DNA of 64,000 nt, from assembly GCA_945890485.1 (NCBI GenBank), contig CAMDCN010000014.1:1-64000 (forward strand), written 5' to 3'. Position numbers and translations under genes: made by a program. This document shows positions 1 through 7,962 of the stretch, one piece after another (position 1 is the first letter of the stretch; each line of letters starts with the position of its first letter). The notes below the pieces were generated by a model. It did not search any database and was not told the DNA's origin. It saw only the letters and a list, made by a program, of their open reading frames with translations. Origin of the DNA: Candidatus Sulfopaludibacter sp. SbA3. GTDB lineage: Bacteria > Acidobacteriota > Terriglobia > Bryobacterales > Bryobacteraceae.

Positions 1-1
1 T

Positions 2-617
2 CAGCCAACCCTCTCTGTGTGGCCTCCGGGCAAGGAACCGCTTCCACCCAAGCCGCGCAAGTCCGTTGGCCGCCCGCCCAAACTGCGCCAGCGTGCGCCC
101 AACCACCAACCCGTTCTGGCCAAGGATCTCGCGGCTGCACTCGCCCCCAGGGACTGGCAGACTGTTCCGTGGCGCGATGGCACAAAGACGAAGTTGCAGT
201 CCCGCTTTGCGGCAGTGCGTGTCCGGCCGGCGAATCGGGACTACGAGCGGAGTGAACCGTTGCCCGAACAATGGCTGCTGATCGAATGGACTGAAGACGA
301 AGCACAACCGACGAAGTACTGGTTGGGAAGCCTGGCGGTGGATACCAGCTTGACAGCATTGGTCACGACGGCCAAAACTACGATGGATCATTGAGCGGGA
401 TTACGAAGAGCTGAAGCAAGAGCTTGGCTTGGGGCACTATGAGGGGCGTGGTTGGCGCGGGTTCCATCATCACGCCACACTTTGCATTGCCGCTTACGGC
501 TTTCTGATCGCGGAACGGAGCCGTTTTTCCCCCTCGGCCCGCGCTGGACAACTCCAACTTGCCCTACCCGAAGTTCCACCCGACTGGAAGCCGCGCGGCG
601 CGGGCGCAACGTCATAA
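2..617 (+). pseudogene. IS701-type transposase, C-terminal part, frameshifted and cut by the window edge
   Basis: The reading frame enters from the left edge and begins with the QPTLSVWPPG stretch that I recognise from IS701-family DDE transposases. It continues through a Pro/Arg-rich GRPPK segment to about base 374. At an AAAA run (374-377) the frame shifts: the homologous continuation RWIIERDYEELKQELGL, carrying the catalytic Glu region and the GFHHH block, lies in the third forward frame and ends at the TAA at 615-617. One extra A explains the shift. Seen: two frames that join into one conserved protein. Known: IS701 enzymes are cut-and-paste transposases of the IS4-like superfamily. Inferred: an inactive remnant, unless the shift is a sequencing error or programmed frameshifting. 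Confidence 0.8.
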
Positions 618-725
618 CCCGCATTCGATTGCGACCCTGCGAATCCTCGTCGCCAGGGTGCTCGCCGGAAGGCTCCCATGTTGCCCGCTATGTAGCAGGC
701 TTCGTCTGTAACACAGTAGTACTAA

Positions 726-866
726 GAACTTGCTGAAAAACCCCACTTTCGCGCAAAAGCGGTGCCCGACCACTCCGTTTCTCAATCGCAACTCATTGAT
801 TCTATTGAAGGACTAGTCGGCGAGAATCGGGCGACTTGGGCCTGCTGAGCATTTTTCAGCAAGTTC
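726..866. mobile_element. MITE-like element with 15-bp terminal inverted repeats and CTAA target duplication
   Basis: GAACTTGCTGAAAAA at 726-740 is the exact reverse complement of TTTTTCAGCAAGTTC at 852-866, bounding 141 bp with no credible reading frame. The bases immediately outside both ends are CTAA (722-725 and 867-870), which looks like a 4-bp target-site duplication and fits the YTAR type I associate with IS4/IS701-like elements. The element lies about 105 bp beyond the transposase remnant and fills most of the gene-free stretch 618-975. It could be a non-autonomous element or the collapsed ends of an insertion sequence. Confidence 0.6.
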
Positions 867-975
867 CTAAAGGTAGAGGGTAAGAAGCTGTCCGCGTGGG
901 ATAGGCACGGGGGATGCGGCGGCGTCACGTCGAGGGCACATCCCCGTTCGTGACAGAGCTGCACGAGGAGGGCAC

Positions 976-1296
976 CTACTCCTCCAGCTCCATCGGTAGC
1001 ATCGAACCGTGTCGAATATGCAACACGAACACGGCATCGTCTAGGATGACGAACAAGATTCGATAGGAACCCCGATTGCCGCGGCCGTAAAGCAATTCGC
1101 GAATGGGCTCGTGAAACGAAGTGCTCTCTGGTGCGAAATGCGCCCGCTCTGGATGCTCCGCCAGCGTGTTGATCTTCTTCCTTGCACCAGCAAGCCACGA
1201 GATGGCGGCCTTCGGCGCACCCTGTTGGCGGATATAGCGATATGCGGTGCGGAGGTCTTGCTCCGCTCCCGGCGTGATCGTGACGCGGTATCTCAT
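976..1296 (-). CDS. ParE/RelE-family toxin
   Basis: This 106-residue protein has the RelE/ParE fold signature: a TPGAEQDL opening helix, the YIRQQGAP loop, PIRELLYG and RGSYRILFVI beta strands, and a C-terminal strand FVLHIRHG. ParE toxins poison DNA gyrase, whereas RelE relatives cut mRNA on the ribosome; the sequence does not settle which applies. It begins 11 bp after the stop of the upstream antitoxin gene on the same strand, the usual antitoxin-first order. It ends 110 bp from the MITE-like element, so the pair sits in an accessory edge region. Confidence 0.85.
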   Translation of the reverse strand: MRYRVTITPGAEQDLRTAYRYIRQQGAPKAAISWLAGARKKINTLAEHPERAHFAPESTSFHEPIRELLYGRGNRGSYRILFVILDDAVFVLHIRHGSMLPMELEE

Positions 1297-1307
1297 CCGG
1301 ACCCGGC

Positions 1308-1577
1308 CTATGCCTCTCGCTCCAAGTCGTCAAACACCTCCCCCACTGAACGACCCATCCCCTTCTTCGCTTCGGCTAAGCCTCGACGGATAGCCGCAAC
1401 GGCATCCAGATGCTCCGCCACTTCCCGGTACGAAGCGGCGTCGAGCACTACCGCCTCGGCCTTCCCGTTCACGGTCAGTACGAGTGGCCTACCGGATTTC
1501 TTCATTCGATTCAACAGACCCGTTGAATCGCGTTTGAAGCTCGTCATAGAATGAATATCCGCGGTGACGTCGATCAT
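1308..1577 (-). CDS. Phd/YefM-family antitoxin
   Basis: An 89-residue antitoxin. The N-terminal half has the Phd/YefM DNA-binding pattern: a region with SFKRDSTGLLNRMKKSGRP, then the strand PLVLTVNGKAEAVVLDAASY. The acidic C-terminal tail (VGEVFDDLEREA) is the probable toxin-binding part. It starts with ATG behind an AAGGAG ribosome site (1586-1591) and precedes the ParE-like toxin by 11 bp. Family knowledge: Phd/YefM proteins repress their own operon with the toxin as co-repressor. A palindrome just upstream (1602-1623) is the likely target. Confidence 0.87.
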   Translation of the reverse strand: MIDVTADIHSMTSFKRDSTGLLNRMKKSGRPLVLTVNGKAEAVVLDAASYREVAEHLDAVAAIRRGLAEAKKGMGRSVGEVFDDLEREA

Positions 1578-1601
1578 GGTATCGGCTCCTTGCGCATCAT
1601 T

Positions 1602-1623
1602 ATCGCATCACTTGTGATGCGAT
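1602..1623. promoter_or_regulatory. Palindromic operator of the toxin-antitoxin operon
   Basis: ATCGCATCAC and GTGATGCGAT form a perfect 10+2+10 bp inverted repeat centred 35 bp before the antitoxin start. An extra partial half-site (GCGCATCA) sits at 1592-1599, closer to the gene. The position and symmetry fit an autoregulatory site for the Phd/YefM-type antitoxin. Binding is inferred. Confidence 0.6.
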
Positions 1624-1630
1624 CGCCTGC

Positions 1631-1658
1631 GCCCTAGCCAAGTTCACTTGGCTAGGGC
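1631..1658 (-). terminator. Perfect 12-bp hairpin with the stop codon in its loop
   Basis: GCCCTAGCCAAG (1631-1642) pairs exactly with CTTGGCTAGGGC (1647-1658) around a 4-base loop. The minus-strand HEAT-repeat gene ends here, and its TGA (1644-1646) lies in the loop, so the last four sense codons form one arm. No T-run follows, so intrinsic termination is unproven; it may instead protect the 3' end or insulate the neighbouring toxin-antitoxin promoter. Confidence 0.5.
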
Positions 1659-2717
1659 CTGCTCCAGGTACTGGAGGGCGCGGGGGTCTTTGGATTGACC
1701 TAGCCAGAACATGGCCTGCTTCCTCACCGCGGGGTTCCGGTTCTCTTTCGCTACCTGAATCAGCGGTGGGATGCCCTCGCCATTCGGGATCTGGGTCAAG
1801 GCAAAGACCGCCTTCTTCTTCACCTCCGTCTCCGGATCGCGGTCGATGGCCTCTGCGATCGGCCCGATCGCCTGGATCGCCGCCCTCTGCGCTAACCAAA
1901 ACAGCCCCTTGCTCCGGACATGGGAGGACTTGTCCTCCTTCGCCGCCTTCAGGATCGCCGGGATGGCTCCCGGTTCGCTGCTCTGCGTCAACGCGAAGAT
2001 CGCGTGCTCCCGTATTCTCTCGTCCGGGTCGTCGCGGAGGACCCTCTGCACAATCTCCGCCCCTCGCTTGCCTCTCGAATTGGCTAGCCAAAAGCTGGCT
2101 TTCTTTTTGATCTCGACGGTGGGGCCGGAGAGCGCGTACCTCTCCAGCACCGCTTCCGCTTCCCCGCCCGCATGCAGCGCCAGAGCCTGCACCGCGGCAT
2201 CGTTCAGGCGACGGCGGCGGTCCGTCGAAGCCTCCGGCTGCTCCGCGTACTGCCGCAGCAGGGCCACGCTCTCCGCCGAGCGGACGTTGGTCAACCAGTG
2301 AAGAGGCAGACCTCCGGCGTCCAAGGGGCAATCGACCGAGAAGCTTTGGAGCTTGCCTACCACTCCCTGCTCGACGCGGAAGAGGACCGTGATGTGGGTT
2401 GGACCTTCGAGCTTGATGGGCCCGGCCGGGGCGCTGGCGGGGCTGGCGGGACGGCCTTCGAGGCCGCAGCCGTAGCTGCTGCGCTGGCCTTCGTTGTACC
2501 AACAGCAGGATTGCCGGTCGCCGGGGATTTTGGGTAAGGCGTAGCCGATCCACGCGGGGGTGGCCTGCTTCGCCATCGCAGCGCGCAGGGCGGCCTGCAA
2601 GCCGTTGGCGGCCGTCGCGGTCTGGAGGTTCGCGTTCGTGATGGTGGGTTGCTGGGCGGACAGGGCCGCGGTGGCGGCGAGAAGGAGGAGGAGGGTGCGG
2701 GTCATGATGGTGTTCAT
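1644..2717 (-). CDS. Secreted HEAT-repeat protein
   Basis: A 357-residue protein with a signal peptide (residues 1-22, LLLLLAATAALSAQQ). Next comes a linker containing an unusual Cys-rich patch with a CCWY pair, and then about five HEAT-like repeats from roughly residue 190 to the end (recurring KKKAxFxLxQ and AIPAILKAAKED patterns). HEAT repeats make curved scaffolds for protein binding; nothing here indicates an enzyme. Its neighbour on the same strand is a second HEAT-repeat protein, 32 bp upstream, so the two are probably co-transcribed. Met5 is an alternative start. The partner and exact role are unknown. Confidence 0.8.
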   Translation of the reverse strand: MNTIMTRTLLLLLAATAALSAQQPTITNANLQTATAANGLQAALRAAMAKQATPAWIGYALPKIPGDRQSCCWYNEGQRSSYGCGLEGRPASPASAPAGPIKLEGPTHITVLFRVEQGVVGKLQSFSVDCPLDAGGLPLHWLTNVRSAESVALLRQYAEQPEASTDRRRRLNDAAVQALALHAGGEAEAVLERYALSGPTVEIKKKASFWLANSRGKRGAEIVQRVLRDDPDERIREHAIFALTQSSEPGAIPAILKAAKEDKSSHVRSKGLFWLAQRAAIQAIGPIAEAIDRDPETEVKKKAVFALTQIPNGEGIPPLIQVAKENRNPAVRKQAMFWLGQSKDPRALQYLEQALAK

Positions 2718-2749
2718 CTTGGGTGTGGGGGTTGGGTGTGGGGGGAGGG

Positions 2750-3649
2750 CTACTTCAGGAGGTCCATCAGGTAGGCGGTGGCTTCCGGGCTTTTCAGGTG
2801 GGTGAGGTGCTGGACGGCGGTGCGGCGGAGTTCGGGGTCCTTCTCGGTGCGGGCGAGGTCGACGAGGGCTTTCGCGCTTTGGCGGCGGGCGAGCGAACGG
2901 AGGATGTGGCGGCGGGTTTCCGAGTCCGGAGCCGTTTTGTAGAGAGCCAGGAGGGCGTCCGTGGCGGCGGGGGCGTCTGTGTTGCCCACATACTGGATAG
3001 CGCGTTGGCGGAGGGTGGGGTCCTTTTCGCTCTTGGCGATTTCGATGAGCTTGGCGGAGTCGCCGGAAGCCATGAAGCCGCGGAGAATGGCGCTGCGTAC
3101 GTCAGTCGATTGCTCCGTGCGGTAGAGTTCGGTGAGCTGGGCCTGGGCGCCGAGGCCGCCGAGGGTGCGGATGGCTTCGCGGCGGAGGTTGGGGTCGGCG
3201 TCGCTTTTGGCGATGGCGAAGACGCGGTCGCGGTCGCCGGCGGAGTGGTAGGCGCGGAGGACCTGCTTCTTGAGATCGGCGTTGGTGGCGCCGCTGTAGA
3301 TTTCGGCGAGAACTTGGCGGTTTTCCGTCTTTCCGTGGGCGCCAATGGCGCGGACGGCTTGCGACTGGAGGGTGGGGTTCGTGCCAGCCCTGGCGATGCG
3401 GAGGATGGCTCCGCGAGCCTGGGGCGAGTCACTTTCGGAGAGCAGGTGGATCGCTTGCTGGTGAAACCGGGGGGAGGCCGGGCGGGCGAGGATGCGTTCG
3501 ACAAGAGGGAGGGCGCGGGCAGGGTCGGCATGCATGAGGCCGTTCATGGCCGCGAGCTTGAGGGCTTCGTCGCCGGCGGGGGGTTGGTCCGTCTGGGCGA
3601 GGAGGGCGCCGAGGGCGAGGGGGAGAAGGAAGAGAGATTTTGGGGGCAC
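2750..3649 (-). CDS. Secreted HEAT-repeat protein
   Basis: A 299-residue protein starting at GTG, with a signal peptide (FLLPLALGALLAQ) followed almost entirely by HEAT-like helical repeats of about 31 residues. The repeats carry the recurring elements DPxLRRxAIRxLG, KTAPDSETRRHIL and TEKDPELRRTAVQHL. It is likely a periplasmic scaffold. It lies directly upstream of the other HEAT-repeat gene and was probably made by local duplication and divergence. No catalytic motif is seen. Start choice is uncertain because no clear ribosome site precedes the GTG. Confidence 0.78.
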   Translation of the reverse strand: MPPKSLFLLPLALGALLAQTDQPPAGDEALKLAAMNGLMHADPARALPLVERILARPASPRFHQQAIHLLSESDSPQARGAILRIARAGTNPTLQSQAVRAIGAHGKTENRQVLAEIYSGATNADLKKQVLRAYHSAGDRDRVFAIAKSDADPNLRREAIRTLGGLGAQAQLTELYRTEQSTDVRSAILRGFMASGDSAKLIEIAKSEKDPTLRQRAIQYVGNTDAPAATDALLALYKTAPDSETRRHILRSLARRQSAKALVDLARTEKDPELRRTAVQHLTHLKSPEATAYLMDLLK

Positions 3650-3750
3650 AGTGTTTGACTCCGAAGGGCGGCGAGGCCGCGTGGTTTCTGGAGACTTAGA
3701 CTGGCGGAGAGGCGGGCGGTTATGGACTTATTTTGGGTAGGGGCGAGGGC

Positions 3751-4788
3751 TTAGCGGCCGCGGGTGTTGGTGTGCTGCTCCAGTTCCTTGAGGAGACTGA
3801 CGGATGAGGCGGGGGATTTGTTGGTGAGGACGGTTCGGCCCCAACCGGCGCGCATCGTTTCCGGTCCACCGGCGAAGCTGATGGTGAGCCAGGGGGATGG
3901 CATGGAGACGCTGATTTCAAGGCGGCGGAGGAGCACTTCGCCAGCGGCGTTTTGCAGCTCGATGGATTCCGTTTTGGAAATTTGCGGAGTGAGGCCCCAG
4001 TATTTGGTGAACCGGTAGGCGGCGGTTTCCCGGCGATGACGGATGAGGATGTCGTGTTGCTCGAGCGGGGCGGAGCGCTGCAGGCAGTGCTGCAGGGCGA
4101 GGCGGGCCTGCCATTCGGCGAGGAGGGCTCGGCCTTCTTCGACGGGCGCGGGGAAGAGGCCGTTGTGGCCCTGGAAGTCCGGACGGAGGCCGCCTTGGGG
4201 GCATGCGGAGGGGGGAACGAGGCGGTAGGTTTGCGCTTCGCGATCGAAGGCGGGGGCGCCCTTTCGCCGCGGGGCAGGGAGCGAGGGGGTGGTTCGATGG
4301 ATGGTGACGCTGTCGACACCGGGCGTGAAGAGAAGGGCGACGCAGAGGTTATCGCAGGCGAAGCCGCGCCGCTTGTCGGAACCGCGCGGGTTGAGATTGT
4401 CCCAGCGTGGGGCGGGAACTTCGATGCGGATATCACCGGACATGGGGATGCGGAAGGGAGGGGTGACATCGGGCAGGAGAGTTTCGGCGTAGAGGGCCTG
4501 GCCGGCGGCGCGGAAGGGTTGGGTGACGACGGAGAGGGTGAGCGCCGTGAGGGCGGCGGCGAGGAGGGCGGCGAGGGCCGTATCGCCGAGAAAGGACTTC
4601 GCCGCAAACCAGGCGGCGGCGAAAACGCAACCCCAAAGAAAGGCGGTGGGCACGAGGCTGAGGATGAGGCCGGGGACGATGAAGAGATAGAAGCCGAGAA
4701 CGACGAGGCCGGGGAAGAGCAGCACCACGGCGGAGACGGCGCCGGTGAGCAGGAGGTAGAGGGCGAGGAGTTTTTGCAAGGATCCCAC
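3751..4788 (-). CDS. Membrane-anchored protein of unknown function
   Basis: About 345 residues. The first 100 form three or four hydrophobic segments (LLALYLLLTGAVSAVVLLF, VVLGFYLFIVPGLILSLVP, ALAALLAAALTALTLSVV). A soluble region with no motif I recognise follows (GDIRIEVPAPRWDN, a CDNLCVALLF strand, and a C-terminal VSLLKELEQHT helix). GTG at 4788 is preferred; a TTG two codons earlier (4794) is possible. Two direct copies of CGGTAAGGT lie just upstream of the start. I do not recognise a family. Confidence 0.6.
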   Translation of the reverse strand: MGSLQKLLALYLLLTGAVSAVVLLFPGLVVLGFYLFIVPGLILSLVPTAFLWGCVFAAAWFAAKSFLGDTALAALLAAALTALTLSVVTQPFRAAGQALYAETLLPDVTPPFRIPMSGDIRIEVPAPRWDNLNPRGSDKRRGFACDNLCVALLFTPGVDSVTIHRTTPSLPAPRRKGAPAFDREAQTYRLVPPSACPQGGLRPDFQGHNGLFPAPVEEGRALLAEWQARLALQHCLQRSAPLEQHDILIRHRRETAAYRFTKYWGLTPQISKTESIELQNAAGEVLLRRLEISVSMPSPWLTISFAGGPETMRAGWGRTVLTNKSPASSVSLLKELEQHTNTRGR

Positions 4789-5090
4789 GGGCAACTGCCT
4801 GCGGCGGCACCTTACCGGCTACCTTACCGCTGGTAGGGGGGATGCAATGGAAATCTCGCTGCTGGGCAGTGAAAAGGGTTTGACGGCCACCCCTTGGGGG
4901 GAAGGATAGCAGGCGATTTCGGCGAGGGGCAAGTGCGGGTTGGCTGGCCGAGGAGCTTGCCTTCGATTGAGCCGGGCCGGTGACCCTGGCGTGGCCGGGG
5001 AGGCCACGCTGCGCTTGCGGACGGTTCCGGGCGGAAGGGCGGCGACTTGGCTTCCCTGCGCGCGGCCTGGAGGAGTCCGCGGCGCGGAGG
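4789..5090. other. Gene-free stretch with a GC-rich stem-loop
   Basis: No convincing gene is seen in these roughly 300 bases. They hold GCGTGGCC (4989-4996) and GGCCACGC (5002-5009), an 8-bp stem with a 5-base loop lying about 80 bases past the stop of the minus-strand DUF4198 gene. It could act as a weak terminator, but no T-run follows on either strand. Direct copies of CGGTAAGGT lie at the left end, in front of the membrane-protein gene. Confidence 0.4.
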
Positions 5091-5867
5091 TTAGCGGCCT
5101 CCGGTGGCGGGATTGCGGGTCTGGGATACTGTCGCGCCGGGGGCTTCGAAGGTGAGGCTGGCCCAGTAGGACTCCCAATCGTGGGTGGGTTGTTGGACGG
5201 CGAGCATGTGGACGAGGTGGAGGCGGGTGGGGCCGGGGGCGGTGATGGGGACGTCGAGCTTGCCCTGGGCGTTGGTGCGGCCGGCGATGCGGGTGGCGGG
5301 GCTGGCGATGAGGAGCTGGGCGTCGGCGAGGGGCTTGCCTTCGTAGAGGACTTGGACGGGGAGGTGGCCGCCGGGGCTGACGGAAGCCGGGTCAGCGAGG
5401 GGGACGATTTCAATTTTGAGGCCGAGGGGGCGGCGGTACGCGTTGGTAGGGGCGCCGGCGACGACGTAAGCCTTGGCGAATTTGGAGTACATTTCGCGGG
5501 ATTTATTGGGGTTCGCGTCGAAGCGGGCGAGGGCGGCGGTGAGGCCTTCTTCGGCGAGGTAGGCGCGGAAGGGGATGGGCTGCATTTCGAGGTAGCGGGG
5601 CTGGGTGTGGACGGCGAAGAACTGGGAGCCGGGCTGGGCGGTGGCGGTGGTGTGGGTGGCGCGGCCGAGGATACGCCAATCGGCGGGGGGCATGCTGGTG
5701 AGGCGGGTGGGGTCGACAGCTTGTTCGGAGACGGGGAAGCTATCGCCGGTGTGGGCGGAGAGGAGGATATTGGCGCCGGGCGCGGGGCGGAACGGCTTGG
5801 CCATGAGATAGAGATCGTGGGCGTTAAGCGTGAGGACGCTGAGCAGGGGCAGGAGGAGGAGTCGCAT
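5091..5867 (-). CDS. DUF4198 (NikM-like) exported protein
   Basis: A 258-residue protein with signal peptide MRLLLLPLLSVLTLNAHD. The mature part begins HDLYLMAKPFRPAPGANI, the pattern of DUF4198 proteins, which are related to the NikM-like periplasmic part of nickel/cobalt uptake systems. A C-terminal Ig-like region (LADAQLLIASPATRIAGRTNAQGKL) resembles the carboxypeptidase-regulatory or bacterial Ig folds that follow in this family. ATG at 5867 was chosen because the signal peptide starts there. The gene overlaps the upstream TPR gene by 44 bp, so it is the third member of a DUF4331-TPR-DUF4198 operon. A metal-related role is only family inference. Confidence 0.82.
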   Translation of the reverse strand: MRLLLLPLLSVLTLNAHDLYLMAKPFRPAPGANILLSAHTGDSFPVSEQAVDPTRLTSMPPADWRILGRATHTTATAQPGSQFFAVHTQPRYLEMQPIPFRAYLAEEGLTAALARFDANPNKSREMYSKFAKAYVVAGAPTNAYRRPLGLKIEIVPLADPASVSPGGHLPVQVLYEGKPLADAQLLIASPATRIAGRTNAQGKLDVPITAPGPTRLHLVHMLAVQQPTHDWESYWASLTFEAPGATVSQTRNPATGGR

Positions 5868-6375
5868 GGGTGGGGTTCGCCTTTTGGAGTTTTTGGAGTT
5901 CTTGTTGGAGTTGGGCCGCGTCGGCGGGCAGTTGGAGTTTGGTGAAGACCCGGACGAGGTCTTGGAGCAGGGGGATGCGGAGTTCGGGGCGCGTCGACGG
6001 GGTGGCGCGGTAGACCTGGCTGAGGAGGTCGGCGGCGCCGGTGAGGTCGGCAAAGTGTTCGCGGAGGAGGGCGGCTTCCCAACGGCCGCCGGGGAGTTCG
6101 GGGCGGAGGTCGAGGAGCCACTGGGTTTGGGTTTCGGCTTCCGGGAGGCGGCCGAGGAGGCGGAGGGCCTTGGCGACGGTGTAGCCGAGTTCGTAGTCGT
6201 CGGGGGCTTGTTTGGCTAGGGGTTGAGCGAGCTTTAGGGCCGCTGCGGGTTGGCCTTGGTCGAGGGCGGCGCGGGCTTGGGTTTTGCGGGCGTTGAAGTC
6301 GCCCGGGTCAAATTGAATCGGCTCCTGGGCGCCGAGTGTGGCGCCCAGGAGGAGGAGGAGGGGGAGGCAGCGCAT
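5824..6375 (-). CDS. Exported tetratricopeptide-repeat protein
   Basis: A 183-residue protein with signal peptide MRCLPLLLLLGATLGAQ. At least three TPR-like helix pairs follow (ARAALDQGQPAAALKLAQPL, YELGYTVAKALRLLGRLPEA, LREHFADLTGAADLLSQVY), then a Pro/Ala-rich tail. TPRs mediate protein contacts. It sits between the DUF4331 gene (12 bp upstream) and the DUF4198 gene (44-bp overlap), so the three are almost certainly co-transcribed and it may bridge the two partner proteins. No enzymatic function is seen. Confidence 0.8.
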   Translation of the reverse strand: MRCLPLLLLLGATLGAQEPIQFDPGDFNARKTQARAALDQGQPAAALKLAQPLAKQAPDDYELGYTVAKALRLLGRLPEAETQTQWLLDLRPELPGGRWEAALLREHFADLTGAADLLSQVYRATPSTRPELRIPLLQDLVRVFTKLQLPADAAQLQQELQKLQKANPTHATPPPAPAQRPHA

Positions 6376-6387
6376 GGTGGGCGCTCC

Positions 6388-7953
6388 TTATTGGACCGGC
6401 AATTGAACGGAGTTGGCGCCCATTTCGCCGGGGTCGATGTGGCGGCGGTTGCGGCCAGAGGGACAGTCGGCGAGGTAGGGGAACTCGGTGCGGTAGGCGG
6501 CGTCGTTGGTGTTGACTCCGTCGCCGAGTTTGTTATTGGGAAACTTGTTGAAGTTCGGGACGAGGACGCCGCCGACGACAGCGCGGAGGGCGATGTCGGT
6601 GACGTCGTCGAAGAGGCGGCGGCCGTTGGGATAGCCGGCGGGGTCTCCGGCGAGGAGGCCGAGGCGGCTGGCTTGGGCGGGCGGGGTGGCGGCGACGCCG
6701 GTATTCAGGCGCAGGAGATCGGCGACGGGACCGGAGGGGGTACCGGGGGCGGCGATGGGAGCGGCGTAGGTGACGAGCGGGAGCAGGTCGGTGCGGGGGG
6801 CCGCGGGGATTTCAACGGCGCCGGCGGTGGCGGCGTTGACGATGCGGGCGAGGGTGGGGTCGAGGGCGAAGCTGGCGAACTGGGCATCGTCTTTCGGCTG
6901 GGACATGGAGAACTTGTCTTTGAAGCCGGTGCCGATGAGGAGTTCGTTAAAGAGGGGGTGGCCCATGCGCTGGACCTGGCGGATGTCGCCGAGGTTGGTG
7001 AGCGGATTGGGGGAGCGGCGGACGGTGAGGCGTTGGCGGCTGGTGGCGGCCCAGGCGCCGATGGTGGCGGCGGGGACGGTGGCGGCTTCGACGCGACCGG
7101 AGGAGGTGAGCATTTCGATGGGCACTTCGATGGCGATGGCGTTGACGGCGAAACCGGAGACGGTATCGGCGGCGAAGTTCTGGGTGGCGCGGTCCTCCAT
7201 ATCGGTGAGGACGGCGGGGATGCCGGAGCCGAGGGTGCGGAGGTTGAGGGTGTCGAAGGCGCCGCCGAGGTCGATCCAGAAGGGGTCGTCGACGGTGCCG
7301 GCGAAGACGTTGACGCCGTTGGGCATGGAGTGGGTGCCGGCCTTGAAGAGGGCGGGATAGTCGATGGTGCGGGGGCCGGGGTTAGCGGGGACGGCGTAGA
7401 AGGGGACGCCGTTAGCGTTGGCCATGGAGGTGGAGTTGCCGTTGCGGATCATGGTGACGCGGTAGGGCTGGCGGAGACCGAGGCCGGGGCTATCGAAATC
7501 ACGGATCTGCGGGGGGACGAGGAGGGTGCCCGGGGGGACGGGCGCGGGGGAGTTGGCGGGGGTGCGGATGCCTTCGCCGGCGCCGGCCATGGTGGTGAAG
7601 AGATTGGGGAGGCGTTGTTCGATGTCGAATTGGAACTGGAAGACGATGTCTTCTTCGGCGTCGTGGTTGTTATCGATCTTGATTTCGTAGAGGATGCTGG
7701 GATCGAAGGGGAAGTAGTTGGGGCCGTTGGCGGGTTCGAGGAGGGGGTCGACGCAGAGGATGAACGTGACCTTGGAGGGGCGTTGGTTGGGGGTTTGGTT
7801 GCCGTTGTAGCTAACGAAGGCGAAAAAGTCGGTGATGTCGGCTTTGTGGTCGAGGGCCGTGATGGGGGCTTCCCGATGGTTGGCGGCGAAGCCGGGGGGC
7901 GCCGCGAGGATGAGGGCCAGCGTGGCGGCCAGCAGGGACTGTGGGGTTTTCAT
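6388..7953 (-). CDS. DUF4331 family exported protein
   Basis: A 521-residue protein with signal peptide (residues 1-23) followed by the NHREAP motif (25-30) that opens DUF4331 proteins. It is rich in DITDFFAF, NNHDAEEDIVFQFQF and similar beta-strand segments, with a conserved C-terminal NTNDAAYRTEFPYLADC. Family function is unknown. Its partners here are a TPR protein and a DUF4198/NikM-like protein in one operon, which suggests a shared cell-envelope task. The 5' leader can fold into a hairpin that takes in part of the ribosome site (7963-7988). Confidence 0.88.
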   Translation of the reverse strand: MKTPQSLLAATLALILAAPPGFAANHREAPITALDHKADITDFFAFVSYNGNQTPNQRPSKVTFILCVDPLLEPANGPNYFPFDPSILYEIKIDNNHDAEEDIVFQFQFDIEQRLPNLFTTMAGAGEGIRTPANSPAPVPPGTLLVPPQIRDFDSPGLGLRQPYRVTMIRNGNSTSMANANGVPFYAVPANPGPRTIDYPALFKAGTHSMPNGVNVFAGTVDDPFWIDLGGAFDTLNLRTLGSGIPAVLTDMEDRATQNFAADTVSGFAVNAIAIEVPIEMLTSSGRVEAATVPAATIGAWAATSRQRLTVRRSPNPLTNLGDIRQVQRMGHPLFNELLIGTGFKDKFSMSQPKDDAQFASFALDPTLARIVNAATAGAVEIPAAPRTDLLPLVTYAAPIAAPGTPSGPVADLLRLNTGVAATPPAQASRLGLLAGDPAGYPNGRRLFDDVTDIALRAVVGGVLVPNFNKFPNNKLGDGVNTNDAAYRTEFPYLADCPSGRNRRHIDPGEMGANSVQLPVQ

Positions 7954-7962
7954 GGTTGGAAT

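Noticed and set aside
782-1333. A 183-codon minus-strand frame overlapping the toxin and the MITE
   Set aside because: It is in another frame from the ParE-type toxin and starts inside the antitoxin region; no domain is seen.
4433-6121. A 562-codon minus-strand frame rich in Pro/Ser/Arg
   Set aside because: It is an out-of-frame shadow of the DUF4198, TPR and membrane-protein genes with no recognisable domain.
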